A DNA stretch of 35,437 nt from Thermosynechococcus sp. WC_1 (GTDB lineage Bacteria; Cyanobacteriota; Cyanobacteriia; Thermosynechococcales; Thermosynechococcaceae): positions 1 through 35,437 of the forward strand of contig JAGVDA010000081.1 in the NCBI GenBank assembly GCA_020058975.1, read 5' to 3'. The position numbers and the translations under genes were made by a program. Below the pieces are notes generated by a model. The model saw only the letters and a program-made list of their open reading frames with translations. It had not been told where the DNA came from and searched no databases. Positions 1 to 8,163 of the stretch are shown in pieces. Each line of letters begins with the position of its first letter. Positions within the stretch are counted from its first letter, which is position 1.

Positions 1-2421
1 CACAATGACCAATCACCCTTGCTTGCCGTCGATTTTGATGGCATCGGCACTGATGAGCTGGCAGTAGAACTCAATGATGGGCAACCCCTTGCTGATACCG
101 TCACATGGACTTCAGGCCGAGAAGGCCGTCACCAACGCCTTTACTGTGTGCCCATCGACTACTGGGGTGAGCTGCAAGGCCATCACGAATGGAAGCTCGA
201 TAACGGCTCAAAACTTGAGCTGAGATACAACGGGCACCAATCGGTGTTACCTCCCTCTCAGCATCCAGAAACAGGGCGCTATCAATGGCTTACACCCCCT
301 GCTGAGTTTGAAGCGTGGGACAAGCTAACCTATACCAAAATCCCCTACACCCCTCAGTGGATGATTGATGCCCTGCTGATTGACCGACGGCAGCCGGAAC
401 AAATCAGCAGTAGTAACCCTGAGAGTGATCACGCTTGGGCTATCGAGTACATGGCGGCGATCACTGCCAATTATCCGAGCGATGACTATACCGACTGGTT
501 TCGCGTTGGGATTGCGCTCAAGTCCATAGGTGACGACCTATTCCCACTTTGGGACACATGGTCAGCAAAGTCTGATAAGTACGATGGCGGCAAAATTCAG
601 CGGCGCTGGGATGGCTTTAAGCCCAGGCAGAACGGCATTAAAGTGCTGGCTTGGTTTGCGAAGAAAGCAGGTTGGCAACCTGCCATTAAATCAGCACCAG
701 ATCCACGGGCTGAACGCAATGGTAAAGCACCAACACCCAAGCCTAAGACCACTGCTGAAGCTGAAATGTTTGATGACTTGCCAGCGGAATCAGTAGGGGC
801 TAAAACTGCTCAAAATTCCAAAAAAGGCCGCAAGTCTAAGCGATGGCTGATGCTCCAAATGCTGCCTATACAGGCAGAGCTTACAACCCTCAAATTTAAT
901 CTACTAACCGAAATGATCGAAATTGAAAGCAAACCACAGGATGATCGGGCGCTGCGCGATCTGCGAATAAAAATAGAGGAACGACACGACGGCGATCAGT
1001 CTTTGGAGCCTCACCAGGATTTTGCTGATGTCCTTCATTATCTGGCTCGTGCCAATAGCTATCACCCTATTCATGACTACCTGAGAGCCGTTGAAGCCGT
1101 CTACCAAGACCGAAACAGCCCCACAATTTTTGATGAGCTGCTGACCCGTGGCCTTGGCTGTGCTGAAAACCCGCTCTACTCCGAGCTGCTTAAACGTGCC
1201 CTAGTTGGAGCTATCCGCAGGGTTTTTAACCCAGGCTGCAAGCATGACTGGGCACTGGTTTTTCAAGGCAAGCAGGGCAGCGGTAAATCAACTTTTTGGC
1301 GAATCATGGCAGGCGATGCATGGTTCACTGATTCAGTTACAGATGTAAAAAATAAAGACGAACTCATGAAGCTGCTGGGCTACTGGATTGTAGAGCTGGC
1401 AGAGTTGGAACGAATCACTAATAAAAAAGAAGACGGTGACGTTAAAGGATTTTTAAGCCGTCAGGTTGACCTATTCCGAGCGCCATACAGCAGCACGATG
1501 AAAGCTTACCCTAGAGCCTGCGTCGTAGTTGGAACAGTAAATCAAATCAATTTTCTCAAAGACCCCACAGGCGCAAGGCGTTACGGCATTATCCCAGCGG
1601 TGAACCAGGTCGATACAGCTTGGCTACAGGCAAACCGCGATCTGCTTTGGGCTTCAGCAATGGTGCTTTACCGCAAGGATTACCCTTCTTATCTGAGCGC
1701 AGAGTTGGAAGCCTTATCTGAAGAGAATAATAAATCTTTTCAGAATGATGACCCATGGGCTGATGGGATTTTGGAATGGGTGGCTAAACGACCTGAATTT
1801 TCAGTTGAAGATATTCTGCGCGATCACCTACTGATTGATCAGGATAAGTGGACTAGACGAGATCAAATGGCGATCGCTGCTGTGCTAAAGCAGGCAGGCT
1901 TTAAAAAAGAAAAAAAGATGATTATGGGAACCCGCTCATGGCGGTGGTTTCAGCCAGACATAAAAGAAGTGTCCAACCTGTCCAACCTGTCCAACGGGGG
2001 TGTCCAACCTCTAAACCCTTATCCAGCAAGCGATTGTCCAACCTGTCCAACCTTTTCCCTACCTTTACAAAAAAAAGAAGAGGTAGACGGCGTACAGAAC
2101 GGAAAGGTAGGGGGAGAAGAAAAGAAAAATTTAGAGAGTAAGAAGTTAGGTTGGACGGTTGGACAGGTTGGACAGTTGAATCTAGAACCTAGCAATGGCA
2201 ATGGTTTTGGCAGTGTCCAACCTTTGATAAAAGTGTCCAACCTCAAAATAGGCGATCGCTACAAAGTGACCTCGGTTGATGCGGTCGGCATCTGTGCCGA
2301 TATTGATAGCGATATGGGGGTACGGATTCATTTTGAGTTAAGCGACCCACGTGTGCTGAAAGGCGTAATTCCCATTACGGCTTGGTTTGAAGTTAAAGAC
2401 TTACAGGAGATCACCCCATGA
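1..2421 (+). CDS. Phage primase-helicase (prim-pol N-terminus, PriCT-like, VirE/SF3-type ATPase), 5' truncated
   Basis: The reading frame is open from base 1, so the gene starts upstream of the window. The in-frame TTG at 19 lies inside the conserved prim-pol stretch LAVDFDG and is probably not the start. Domains in order, numbered from that TTG: the end of a bifunctional primase-polymerase domain (to about 100), a PriCT-2-like helical domain (about 138-225), a variable linker, and a VirE-like helicase ATPase (about 395-540). The ATPase shows Walker A GKQGSGKST, an acidic Walker B-like stretch YWIVELAEL and an arginine finger candidate TGARRY. The protein would prime and unwind DNA at the phage origin. 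The region encoding about residues 651-742 is a low-complexity linker carrying TGTCCAACC iterons, followed by a small C-terminal domain. It overlaps the NblA-like gene by 4 nt. Confidence 0.85.
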   Translation, partial: HNDQSPLLAVDFDGIGTDELAVELNDGQPLADTVTWTSGREGRHQRLYCVPIDYWGELQGHHEWKLDNGSKLELRYNGHQSVLPPSQHPETGRYQWLTPPAEFEAWDKLTYTKIPYTPQWMIDALLIDRRQPEQISSSNPESDHAWAIEYMAAITANYPSDDYTDWFRVGIALKSIGDDLFPLWDTWSAKSDKYDGGKIQRRWDGFKPRQNGIKVLAWFAKKAGWQPAIKSAPDPRAERNGKAPTPKPKTTAEAEMFDDLPAESVGAKTAQNSKKGRKSKRWLMLQMLPIQAELTTLKFNLLTEMIEIESKPQDDRALRDLRIKIEERHDGDQSLEPHQDFADVLHYLARANSYHPIHDYLRAVEAVYQDRNSPTIFDELLTRGLGCAENPLYSELLKRALVGAIRRVFNPGCKHDWALVFQGKQGSGKSTFWRIMAGDAWFTDSVTDVKNKDELMKLLGYWIVELAELERITNKKEDGDVKGFLSRQVDLFRAPYSSTMKAYPRACVVVGTVNQINFLKDPTGARRYGIIPAVNQVDTAWLQANRDLLWASAMVLYRKDYPSYLSAELEALSEENNKSFQNDDPWADGILEWVAKRPEFSVEDILRDHLLIDQDKWTRRDQMAIAAVLKQAGFKKEKKMIMGTRSWRWFQPDIKEVSNLSNLSNGGVQPLNPYPASDCPTCPTFSLPLQKKEEVDGVQNGKVGGEEKKNLESKKLGWTVGQVGQLNLEPSNGNGFGSVQPLIKVSNLKIGDRYKVTSVDAVGICADIDSDMGVRIHFELSDPRVLKGVIPITAWFEVKDLQEITP
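1970..2242. repeat. TGTCCAACC iteron array inside the primase gene; candidate replication origin
   Basis: Eleven copies of the 9-mer TGTCCAACC lie in 273 bp. Forward copies start at 1970, 1979, 1988 (8/9 match), 2001, 2035, 2044, 2214 and 2234. Reverse copies (GGTTGGACA) start at 2149 (8/9), 2157 and 2166. A purine-rich, A-rich stretch (about 2069-2148) separates the forward and reverse clusters. The copies fall in different reading frames and encode SNL, CPT, VQP or GQV, so the DNA rather than the peptide is conserved. Iterons within a replication gene next to an A-rich strand resemble the lambda origin inside gene O. The origin role is inferred. Confidence 0.75.
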
Positions 2422-2615
2422 CCACACCCACACCAGAATCGCAACAAATCACGCTCAGCTTTGAAGAGCAGCTAACAATCAGGCTTTGTGCTGAACATGC
2501 CAAAACGCTTCCCAGAGAAGCGCTAGAGGATGAGCTGCTGAAACTCGTTACCCATATCAAAGTCACTGAAAAGATTTATCAGCAGATGCTTAAGAATGCT
2601 TGGGGGTTGAGATGA
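2418..2615 (+). CDS. nblA: NblA-like phycobilisome degradation adaptor
   Basis: This 65-residue protein has the NblA layout: a short polar N-terminus, the signature LSFEEQLTIR (NblA proteins have LSxEQQxxxR), an amphipathic helical middle, and a C-terminal YQQMLKNAWG matching the NblA ending YxxLLKxxWG. Length fits the family (about 55-65 residues). NblA binds phycobilisome antenna proteins and delivers them to Clp protease; several freshwater cyanophages (for example Ma-LMM01 and PaV-LD) carry copies, presumably to supply amino acids or relieve light stress during infection. The ATG overlaps the primase stop (ATGA) and is preceded by AGGAGA at 2405-2410. It overlaps the helicase start by 4 nt, so it is expressed with the replication genes. 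The call rests on reading the sequence; no profile search was done. Confidence 0.85.
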   Translation: MTTPTPESQQITLSFEEQLTIRLCAEHAKTLPREALEDELLKLVTHIKVTEKIYQQMLKNAWGLR

Positions 2616-5236
2616 CCATACTCCGAACCTATCAATCTCAACTTATTGATGAAGTCACCACGGCTTTTAAATCAGGGCATCGTAGAGTGATCGCCCAACT
2701 GCCCACAGGCGGCGGCAAATGCCTAGGCAAAGGAACCCTAGTGCTAATGGCAAACGGAAACATGAAGCCAGTCGAGCAAATCAAACCAAACGATTTACTT
2801 ATGGGGGATGATTCAACCCCTAGGACTGTTCTTTCTACCTGCCAAGGGATTGAGCCTTTATACAAAGTTATTCCTGTAAAAGGAGATCCTTGGGTTTGCA
2901 ACAAATCACACGTATTGTCTTTGGTTTCTAACTCTGATGCCTGCATCGTAAAGAAAGACCAAACCATTGATATTAGCCTTTCGGAATATTTCACTCTCAA
3001 CAAAACTTCAAGGCACTGCTTAAAACAGTTTAGAGCGAAGGTCGAAGCCTTCCAGCCTGAATCATCAACACCTATCGCCCCTTGGGTCTTTGGCGTTTGG
3101 CTTGCTGATGGGGTTAAAAATGCTTCCCATTTTGCTTTGAATGATCAAAATAAATCATTCGTTGCACAACGGCTAACGGCTTACTTCTCTGCAATGGGGT
3201 ATACCTGCCATTCAGAGAGAGAGTCAAGCAATCATGGGATTCTACTGAAAGTCAAAGGCGGTGATTATGGCAAATCACTAAAGCAGTTGATGTGGAAGAT
3301 TTTTGAAGGTGAGGTCAAGTCAGAGAATTTGTTTATTCCTCATCGTTTCAAAACGGCTAGTTTTTCTGATAGAGCAAGTCTGTTAGCTGGCTTAGTGGAT
3401 GGCGATGGAGCCTATAGAGGCAAAAGTATCGACTATTCAGCTAAAGGCAAAGCCCTTGCTGAAGATGTTTGTTTTGTCGCTAGATCATTGGGCTTGAGTG
3501 CCTACTTAAATCCTCGGGTGACAAGCTGCAATGGTAAAGATTTTGAGTCTTATAGGGTTTCTATTTCTGGAGATCTTAGAATCCTCCCTTGCGCTAGGTT
3601 TGACTTTCAACCTCGGGAGCAAACTAAAGACGTTCTCAGAACTGGAATAAAAATACAGCCTATTGGGGAAGGTGAATATTTTGGTTTTGAACTAGATGGG
3701 AATGGTCGATTTCTTCTAGGGGATTTTACCGTCACTCATAACACCACAGTCTTCGCTGAACTGCTGAGAAGGCTACAGGCGCGGGGCAATAAAGGTTTGA
3801 CCTTGGCACACAGGCAAGAGCTAGTTAAACAGGCTCACTCAACCCTCGGGCGCTTTGGATTATCAGCAGGGGTGATCATGAGCGGGTATGAACCTGACCT
3901 TGCTGAACCTCTCCAGGTGGCGAGTGTGCAGACCTTGGCGCGGCGGCTGCATTACAACTGGGAACCTAACCTAATCGTGCTGGATGAATGCCATCACGTA
4001 ACCTCAAAAAACCAATATCAGCAGGTGTTAGACCGTTACCCCAAAGCGTTCGTGCTGGGCGTTACCGCCACACCCTGTCGATTAGATGGCAAAGGGCTGG
4101 GGGATGTCTTTCAACACATGGCGCAAGGGCCATCGGTGGCTGATTTGGTAGAACAAGGCCATTTGGTTGCACCACGTTATTTCAGCATCCCAGCGGCATT
4201 TGATTTAGAAGCTGTCAAGCTCACCGCAGGCGATTACAACGCCAAACAGCTTAAAGAACAGTGGGATAAATCCAAAATCCATGGTGACATCGTGGGGCAC
4301 TGGATGGAACACGCCAGAGGCTTGCAGACAATTGTGTTTGCCCCAACGGTCGAGATCTCCGAGCAGATCGCCGCGATGTATAACTCAGCAGGGGTGAAGG
4401 CTGTACATCTGGATGCCAACACCCCTGAGCAGCTCAGATCTGCTTACATCGAAGCCTTTGGGCGCTGTGTTATACGGGTGCTAGTGAATGTTGGGTTATT
4501 CACTGAGGGCTTTGATTGTCCATCGGTGGCTTGTGTGCAGGTGGTCAGACCGACCAAATCAGTAACGCTCAACTACCAGATGATCGGACGGGCTTTAAGA
4601 CCTTCAGCAGGGAAATCTGAGGCTATCATTCTCGATCATGTTGGGTTGCTGCATGAGCATGGCAGCGTAATAGAGCCAGTCGAATGGGAGCTAAGTGTAA
4701 CCAAGAAAAAATCTCGCAAATACGAGATTGAGCGTGCTGAAGCTGAAGAAAAGTCGCCAACCCTAATCACCATCAACGGCACCGTGAAGCTTCAAGACAT
4801 GGGGCAGGGCGGGGCTGGCTGGGTATCTGTGCTAAACGGGCTTACTCAGCAGCAGCAGCGCAGCGGATATAAGCCTCCGTGGATTTATCACAGGTTTTTG
4901 GAGACTTATCCAGAGCCAACCGTAGACCAGCTTAAGGCGATTGCTAAAGTTTTGGGGTATCACCCACGATGGGCGCTTCACCAGTTCAGAGCGCAAAACA
5001 GCAACAAAGCTGTAAGCCTGCCTTCTGCTGATGATGGTTTTATTGATTGGCTTTCAATAGCGAGAAAAAGCAATAGTTTTTTTTGGCGAGTTCAGGCGGT
5101 TATCACTTCTGATATGCGTAAAGAAAAGTGGGGTAGTCAGAAAATTCTTCAATATTTAGAAAACAGTAATCCAGGTGTGGTGCCTGATTTTAAGCAGGTC
5201 TTAAAAGACTATCAACAAATAAGGAAATCAGCATGA
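2612..5236 (+). CDS. SF2 DEXH-box helicase precursor containing an intein
   Basis: The 874-residue precursor contains a 341-residue intein; the spliced enzyme would be 533 residues. ATG 2612 overlaps the preceding stop (ATGA) and is preferred over the upstream TTG at 2600. Extein motifs: QLPTGGGK/TT (motif I, split by the intein), LDECHH (motif II, Asp458 of the precursor), GVTATP (motif III, about 487) and QMIGRALRP (motif VI, about 657). This is the RecA-like architecture of SF2 helicases of the type III restriction/UvsW-like group. The C-terminal ~200 residues are not recognised and may bind DNA or a partner. It sits between the primase and resolvase genes, which suits replication restart or branch processing. 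It cannot be active before the intein splices, since the P-loop is interrupted. Confidence 0.88.
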   Translation: MTILRTYQSQLIDEVTTAFKSGHRRVIAQLPTGGGKCLGKGTLVLMANGNMKPVEQIKPNDLLMGDDSTPRTVLSTCQGIEPLYKVIPVKGDPWVCNKSHVLSLVSNSDACIVKKDQTIDISLSEYFTLNKTSRHCLKQFRAKVEAFQPESSTPIAPWVFGVWLADGVKNASHFALNDQNKSFVAQRLTAYFSAMGYTCHSERESSNHGILLKVKGGDYGKSLKQLMWKIFEGEVKSENLFIPHRFKTASFSDRASLLAGLVDGDGAYRGKSIDYSAKGKALAEDVCFVARSLGLSAYLNPRVTSCNGKDFESYRVSISGDLRILPCARFDFQPREQTKDVLRTGIKIQPIGEGEYFGFELDGNGRFLLGDFTVTHNTTVFAELLRRLQARGNKGLTLAHRQELVKQAHSTLGRFGLSAGVIMSGYEPDLAEPLQVASVQTLARRLHYNWEPNLIVLDECHHVTSKNQYQQVLDRYPKAFVLGVTATPCRLDGKGLGDVFQHMAQGPSVADLVEQGHLVAPRYFSIPAAFDLEAVKLTAGDYNAKQLKEQWDKSKIHGDIVGHWMEHARGLQTIVFAPTVEISEQIAAMYNSAGVKAVHLDANTPEQLRSAYIEAFGRCVIRVLVNVGLFTEGFDCPSVACVQVVRPTKSVTLNYQMIGRALRPSAGKSEAIILDHVGLLHEHGSVIEPVEWELSVTKKKSRKYEIERAEAEEKSPTLITINGTVKLQDMGQGGAGWVSVLNGLTQQQQRSGYKPPWIYHRFLETYPEPTVDQLKAIAKVLGYHPRWALHQFRAQNSNKAVSLPSADDGFIDWLSIARKSNSFFWRVQAVITSDMRKEKWGSQKILQYLENSNPGVVPDFKQVLKDYQQIRKSA
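2720..3742 (+). mobile_element. In-frame intein with LAGLIDADG homing endonuclease in the helicase P-loop
   Basis: The insert starts at Cys37 of the precursor (CLGKGTLVLMANG, a typical block A) and ends with FLLGDFTVTHN, a typical block F/G with the terminal His-Asn. The +1 extein residue is Thr. Removing it restores GGGKTT, an intact Walker A. Two dodecapeptide motifs, VFGVWLADG and LLAGLVDGDG, mark a LAGLIDADG homing endonuclease with plausible acidic catalytic residues. Block B is unusual: NKSH where TxxH is common. Reading frame and all splice-junction residues look intact, so splicing is probable. The P-loop lysine-threonine boundary is a well-known intein site in NTPases. Confidence 0.93.
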
Positions 5237-5700
5237 ATAACAAACGAATCATGGCAATTGATCCAGGCATGGGCGGTGGCATTGCCTTTATCGACACAAA
5301 AACTAATCTCACTTGGGCAGCACCAATACCCGTGCTAGGCAAGCAAATAGATCTTGCTGATTTGGCGGGGCAAATCTCATACTGCAAACCTCATTTAATC
5401 GTGCTGGAAAAAGTTCACTCGATGCCAGGACAAGGCGTTGCCAGCATGTTTACTTTTGGCAAAGGATACGGCTCACTGCTTGGCATTGCAGCAGCTCTAC
5501 GAATCTCTTGCGAAGAGGTAACACCCCAGAAGTGGAAAGGGGTTGTTCTGAGTGGAACTGCCAAGGATAAAGATGCAGCAATCGCTTACTGTCGGCGGGT
5601 TTTTCCTGATATCAAATTGGTGCAGCCAGGATGCCGTGTTGCCCACACAGGGGTGGCTGATGCGTTGTGTTTACTTGAATATGCGAGGCGGAAATTATGA
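5233..5700 (+). CDS. RuvC-like Holliday junction resolvase
   Basis: A 155-residue protein with the RNase H-fold resolvase pattern: Asp10 in AIDPG on the first strand, Glu59 in IVLEKVH, and Asp143 with nearby His138 in HTGVADALCL near the C-terminus. Length is close to bacterial RuvC (about 170). It would cut four-way or branched DNA made during phage recombination and replication, and debranch concatemers before packaging. ATG overlaps the helicase stop codon (ATGA), indicating coupled translation in the replication operon. Distant phage RuvC homologues share this short form. Confidence 0.85.
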   Translation: MNNKRIMAIDPGMGGGIAFIDTKTNLTWAAPIPVLGKQIDLADLAGQISYCKPHLIVLEKVHSMPGQGVASMFTFGKGYGSLLGIAAALRISCEEVTPQKWKGVVLSGTAKDKDAAIAYCRRVFPDIKLVQPGCRVAHTGVADALCLLEYARRKL

Positions 5701-6224
5701 AACCCCACTACTTAACCGACCCTAAAACCAAAAAAACGCTAAACATAACCCAATGGGCTAAATATTTAGAAATCACAGAAGCGGGTATGTTTTACCGGAT
5801 AAAGACCCACGGTGAAACTAACCCTAAAATCTTCAAAAAACCACGATGCAAAAAAGTCAAACACCCTAAGACAGGGGAATTAAAAACTATCCACCAATGG
5901 AGCCAAGAGCTAGGAATCGCATGGTCAACATTTAACAGAAGGCTTTTAGCGTTAGGCGATCAAAATTTAATGTGCTGGACTACAGGAAAAAGAATGGATA
6001 CTCAAAACGACAAAACCTTAGAACGTAAACGCAAACTAACCGTTGAAATACTCGTTAATGCTGTCCCTAAGATTGGGTCAATTACTCTCAAACAATTAGC
6101 CAAAAAGGTAAATTGTGGGCGAGTATTAACTAGTGAGATTGCTAAGCAGGCTGTTGAGCAAGGCGAAATTGAAATGTTTGTGTTTGATAGCCTGACTCAT
6201 AATTTCAGGAGAGTGAAGAAGTGA
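5697..6224 (+). CDS. Putative DNA-binding protein with two HTH-like repeats
   Basis: A basic 175-residue protein of unknown function. Two similar segments, NITQWAKYLEITEAGMFYRI (about 16-35) and TIHQWSQELGIAWSTFNRRL (about 64-83), look like the small helix-turn-helix repeats found in phage HNH endonucleases and regulators, but no HNH motif follows. The C-terminal half (about 105-175) resembles a winged helix with a basic tail ending FRRVKK. The ATG overlaps the resolvase stop and the end overlaps the methyltransferase start, so it is part of the replication operon. A role in DNA binding is inferred from composition and repeats only. Confidence 0.6.
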   Translation: MKPHYLTDPKTKKTLNITQWAKYLEITEAGMFYRIKTHGETNPKIFKKPRCKKVKHPKTGELKTIHQWSQELGIAWSTFNRRLLALGDQNLMCWTTGKRMDTQNDKTLERKRKLTVEILVNAVPKIGSITLKQLAKKVNCGRVLTSEIAKQAVEQGEIEMFVFDSLTHNFRRVKK

Positions 6225-6733
6225 GCTTAAAGATTAGAAATAAAGTATCAGATACTTGGCTCACCCCTGCTGATTGGTATTATCAGCAAAAAGAGCGGTT
6301 TGGCTTCAGCGATTTTGACCCCTGTCCAGTAGATTGCGATACAGCTATTTTTGACGGGCTAAAAGCTGAATGGGATGACCGAACCTTTGCTAATATCCCT
6401 TACTCAAGGGACATCAAAGAGAAGTTTTTATGGAAAGCTTATGCAGAATCAAAAAAGCAAAAGCTTTGTGTAATCTTATGCCCTGTAAGTACCAGCACAA
6501 AGATCTTTCATGAGTTGATTCTGCTTACAGCTAAAATCGAATTTGTTAGGGGAAGATTGCCTTTTGAGGGAATAGATAATGATGGTATTTGGTGTAATCC
6601 GTATATGGGCGGTGATTCATTAAATGCTTCGGAATGGAGAAAAAACAATAAATGCTTTGAACGAACTCAAGCTAAACGATCAGGGCAGCAAGATTTAATG
6701 TTAGTGATTTGGGATGGACTAGAAAAACGATGA
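6221..6733 (+). CDS. Phage Dam-type adenine-N6 DNA methyltransferase
   Basis: A 170-residue protein matching the phage DNA N-6-adenine-methyltransferase (Dam, PF05869-type) pattern: DTWLTP at the N-terminus, FDPCP (about 32-36) for cofactor binding, then DGLKAEW and NIPYS (58-62), and GRLPF downstream. The catalytic tetrapeptide is NIPY where most members have NPPY or DPPY. Predicted to methylate phage DNA, perhaps against host restriction or to time replication. The start is GTG overlapping the upstream stop (GTGA). No restriction partner is beside it, so it is a solitary methyltransferase. Confidence 0.8.
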   Translation: MSLKIRNKVSDTWLTPADWYYQQKERFGFSDFDPCPVDCDTAIFDGLKAEWDDRTFANIPYSRDIKEKFLWKAYAESKKQKLCVILCPVSTSTKIFHELILLTAKIEFVRGRLPFEGIDNDGIWCNPYMGGDSLNASEWRKNNKCFERTQAKRSGQQDLMLVIWDGLEKR

Positions 6734-6945
6734 AAATTCCACTACTCGTAACACCCAAAAAAGCTGCTGAAGTCTTCAAAGAATTAGAGATTCCAAACTT
6801 TAGCGAAAAGTCTATCAGACGCAAAATAGATGAGGGCACCCTAAAGAAAAACCGTCACTATCGCAATGTAGGCAATGGCGATGAAAGACCGAGACTCGTG
6901 ATTAATGTAGGGAAGATACTTGAAGATTTGGGAGTTGAGACATGA
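6730..6945 (+). CDS. Small excisionase-like/HTH DNA-binding protein
   Basis: ATG 6730 overlaps the methyltransferase stop (ATGA) and gives a 71-residue basic protein; an in-frame ATG at 6709 would overlap the upstream gene by 25 nt and is less likely. The pattern LVTPKKAAEVFKELEI...SEKSIRRKIDEGTLKK...HYR is like the MerR/excisionase-type winged helix used by phage Xis and small regulators, which read 'helix, turn, recognition helix, wing'. No integrase is in the window to pair with it, so a regulatory role is as likely as excision. Confidence 0.5.
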   Translation: MKIPLLVTPKKAAEVFKELEIPNFSEKSIRRKIDEGTLKKNRHYRNVGNGDERPRLVINVGKILEDLGVET

Positions 6946-7043
6946 CTAAATGCAAATGTGGGGAACGTGCTGAATGGGCTGATGAGTATTGCCAGATGTG
7001 CTGGGAGGCAAAGCGTTATAAGGGGAAGTGGTCTCGTGATTGA
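6942..7043 (+). CDS. 33-residue zinc-ribbon microprotein
   Basis: ATG 6942 overlaps the preceding stop (ATGA). The predicted peptide has two Cys pairs, CKC at residues 4-6 and CQMC at residues 17-20, followed by a basic tail (KRYKGKWSRD). This CxC...CxxC layout could hold one zinc ion, as in small phage zinc-ribbon proteins that bind nucleic acid or RNA polymerase. It is the last gene of the replication operon. Support is the perfect overlap and the four cysteines; function is unknown. Confidence 0.55.
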   Translation: MTKCKCGERAEWADEYCQMCWEAKRYKGKWSRD

Positions 7044-7133
7044 TTGGGAGTTTTAGCGGTTAAAGTCTAGTACACACTTTCCATCCTTAAAAACGTTTTT
7101 TAGATGATGCAAGGAGGTTGCCCACTAAACGCT

Positions 7134-7352
7134 ATGTCGTTTTCAGACAATGAAAAAGAGCCAAAAGTCCTGGTACGACTCTTGACTCCAATGAAAAACT
7201 CAAACGTAATAAAAACGATGAAACTATCTCAAATCATAACTGCTAGAGCTATTACCCTGGCCTTCATCTTTGGAACTGTCTACTTAGGGAAGTCGGCTCT
7301 TGACTCATCTGGCTTGGTACAAATTCAAGCTCCTAATGGGATTTCAGTGTGA
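7134..7352 (+). CDS. Possible small single-span membrane protein
   Basis: An open frame gives 72 residues from ATG 7134, or more from ATG 7104. AAGGAGG at 7111-7117 is a strong Shine-Dalgarno sequence but lies 16 nt before ATG 7134, which is long. One hydrophobic segment (ITLAFIFGTVYLG) suggests a membrane helix in the C-terminal half. No family is recognised. It is isolated between the replication operon and the packaging operon. The frame may be fortuitous. Confidence 0.3.
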   Translation: MSFSDNEKEPKVLVRLLTPMKNSNVIKTMKLSQIITARAITLAFIFGTVYLGKSALDSSGLVQIQAPNGISV

Positions 7353-7695
7353 CCGAATCTGTTACCGATGTTCTCGCACTGTACTTAGTCAGAGTATCGC
7401 TGTTAGGGCAAGGCTGCAATGGGTACACTATTGCGCGATAAAAGTCAAGGTACTTCCTGAGATCCTGACCAATGCGGGTAGGTAACGCGCTTTCAACCTC
7501 TAGATATGAAACTTTTTGCATAGGTGCCGCCACAGACTAAACTCTATGGCAAATTAGAAACCGATAAGAAGATTTAATGATAATTTAGTGTAAATTAGAG
7601 ATGTTCATTTTTGATTAAGCCTAACCAAATCTGAAGATATTGCCTGAAAGCCTTGTGTTGATTGATTTGTCTTTGTCCATTAAACAAGGTACCAA
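7353..7695. other. Non-coding gap between replication and packaging modules
   Basis: No convincing gene on either strand. The last ~150 bases are AT-rich and hold AAATTAG-type direct repeats (around 7551 and 7592). It lies upstream of the terminase cluster, where lambda-like phages keep their cos site and a promoter, so either could be here, but no strong sigma-70 promoter or nicking-site repeat was recognised. Upstream, the AT-rich palindrome AAAAACGTTTTT is at 7089-7100. Confidence 0.4.
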
Positions 7696-8163
7696 ATGAA
7701 ACGCTCAGACCTCCACACTCGGATATCTCCTTCAGCAAAGGCACTGCTTCAAAAATCAGCGGAAGAAAGAAAGCTTAGTTTAGGTCGGGTGATTGAATCA
7801 CTGGTTAAAACATTAAAGCCACCGCTAGAAATCCAAGACTCTCCAGTCAAGATCCAGCCTGCTGAAGTGCGGAAAATCAGAAAAGATCGCCGCAATGGGA
7901 TGAGCTACAGGGCACTTGCGCTCAAGTATGGTCATGGATTAAGAACAGTCCATAGGGCTTGTCGGGGTGAGGGCTGTTATCGAAAAATTCGGCAGCATGT
8001 CAGCGCTGGGCGATCACCTCGCTTCACTGCTGAACAGATTGAAATTTTGAAGCAAGAAAGCCTTGAAAACTCGCTTTCTGCACTCTCAAAAAAATACAAA
8101 TGCTCCAGAACCACGCTGTATAAGGCGATAAAGGGTGAAGGAGTTTATAAAAACGTCGCATGA
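7696..8163 (+). CDS. Putative regulator: RHH-like N-terminus plus two HTH repeats
   Basis: A basic 155-residue protein. Residues 6-40 (HTRISPSAKALLQKSAEER...LGRVIESLV) resemble a ribbon-helix-helix or RHH-like segment. Two HTH repeats follow, each ending in a related box: YRALALKYGHGLRTVHRACRGEGCYRKI (about 73-100) and LSALSKKYKCSRTTLYKAIKGEGVYKNV (about 126-154), written here only as motif ends GEGCYRK and GEGVYKN. The two-repeat form suggests binding to a long or tandem DNA site. It is the first gene of the rightward packaging/head operon and may control it or act with terminase. ATG follows a weak AAGG at about 7685. Confidence 0.55.
   Translation: MKRSDLHTRISPSAKALLQKSAEERKLSLGRVIESLVKTLKPPLEIQDSPVKIQPAEVRKIRKDRRNGMSYRALALKYGHGLRTVHRACRGEGCYRKIRQHVSAGRSPRFTAEQIEILKQESLENSLSALSKKYKCSRTTLYKAIKGEGVYKNVA

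Noticed and set aside
7333-7533. A 66-codon minus-strand open frame from GTG 7533 (or ATG 7521) in the gap between modules.
   Set aside because: No ribosome site or convincing promoter, no recognised family, and lone orientation. It could be real, but the support is too thin to list.
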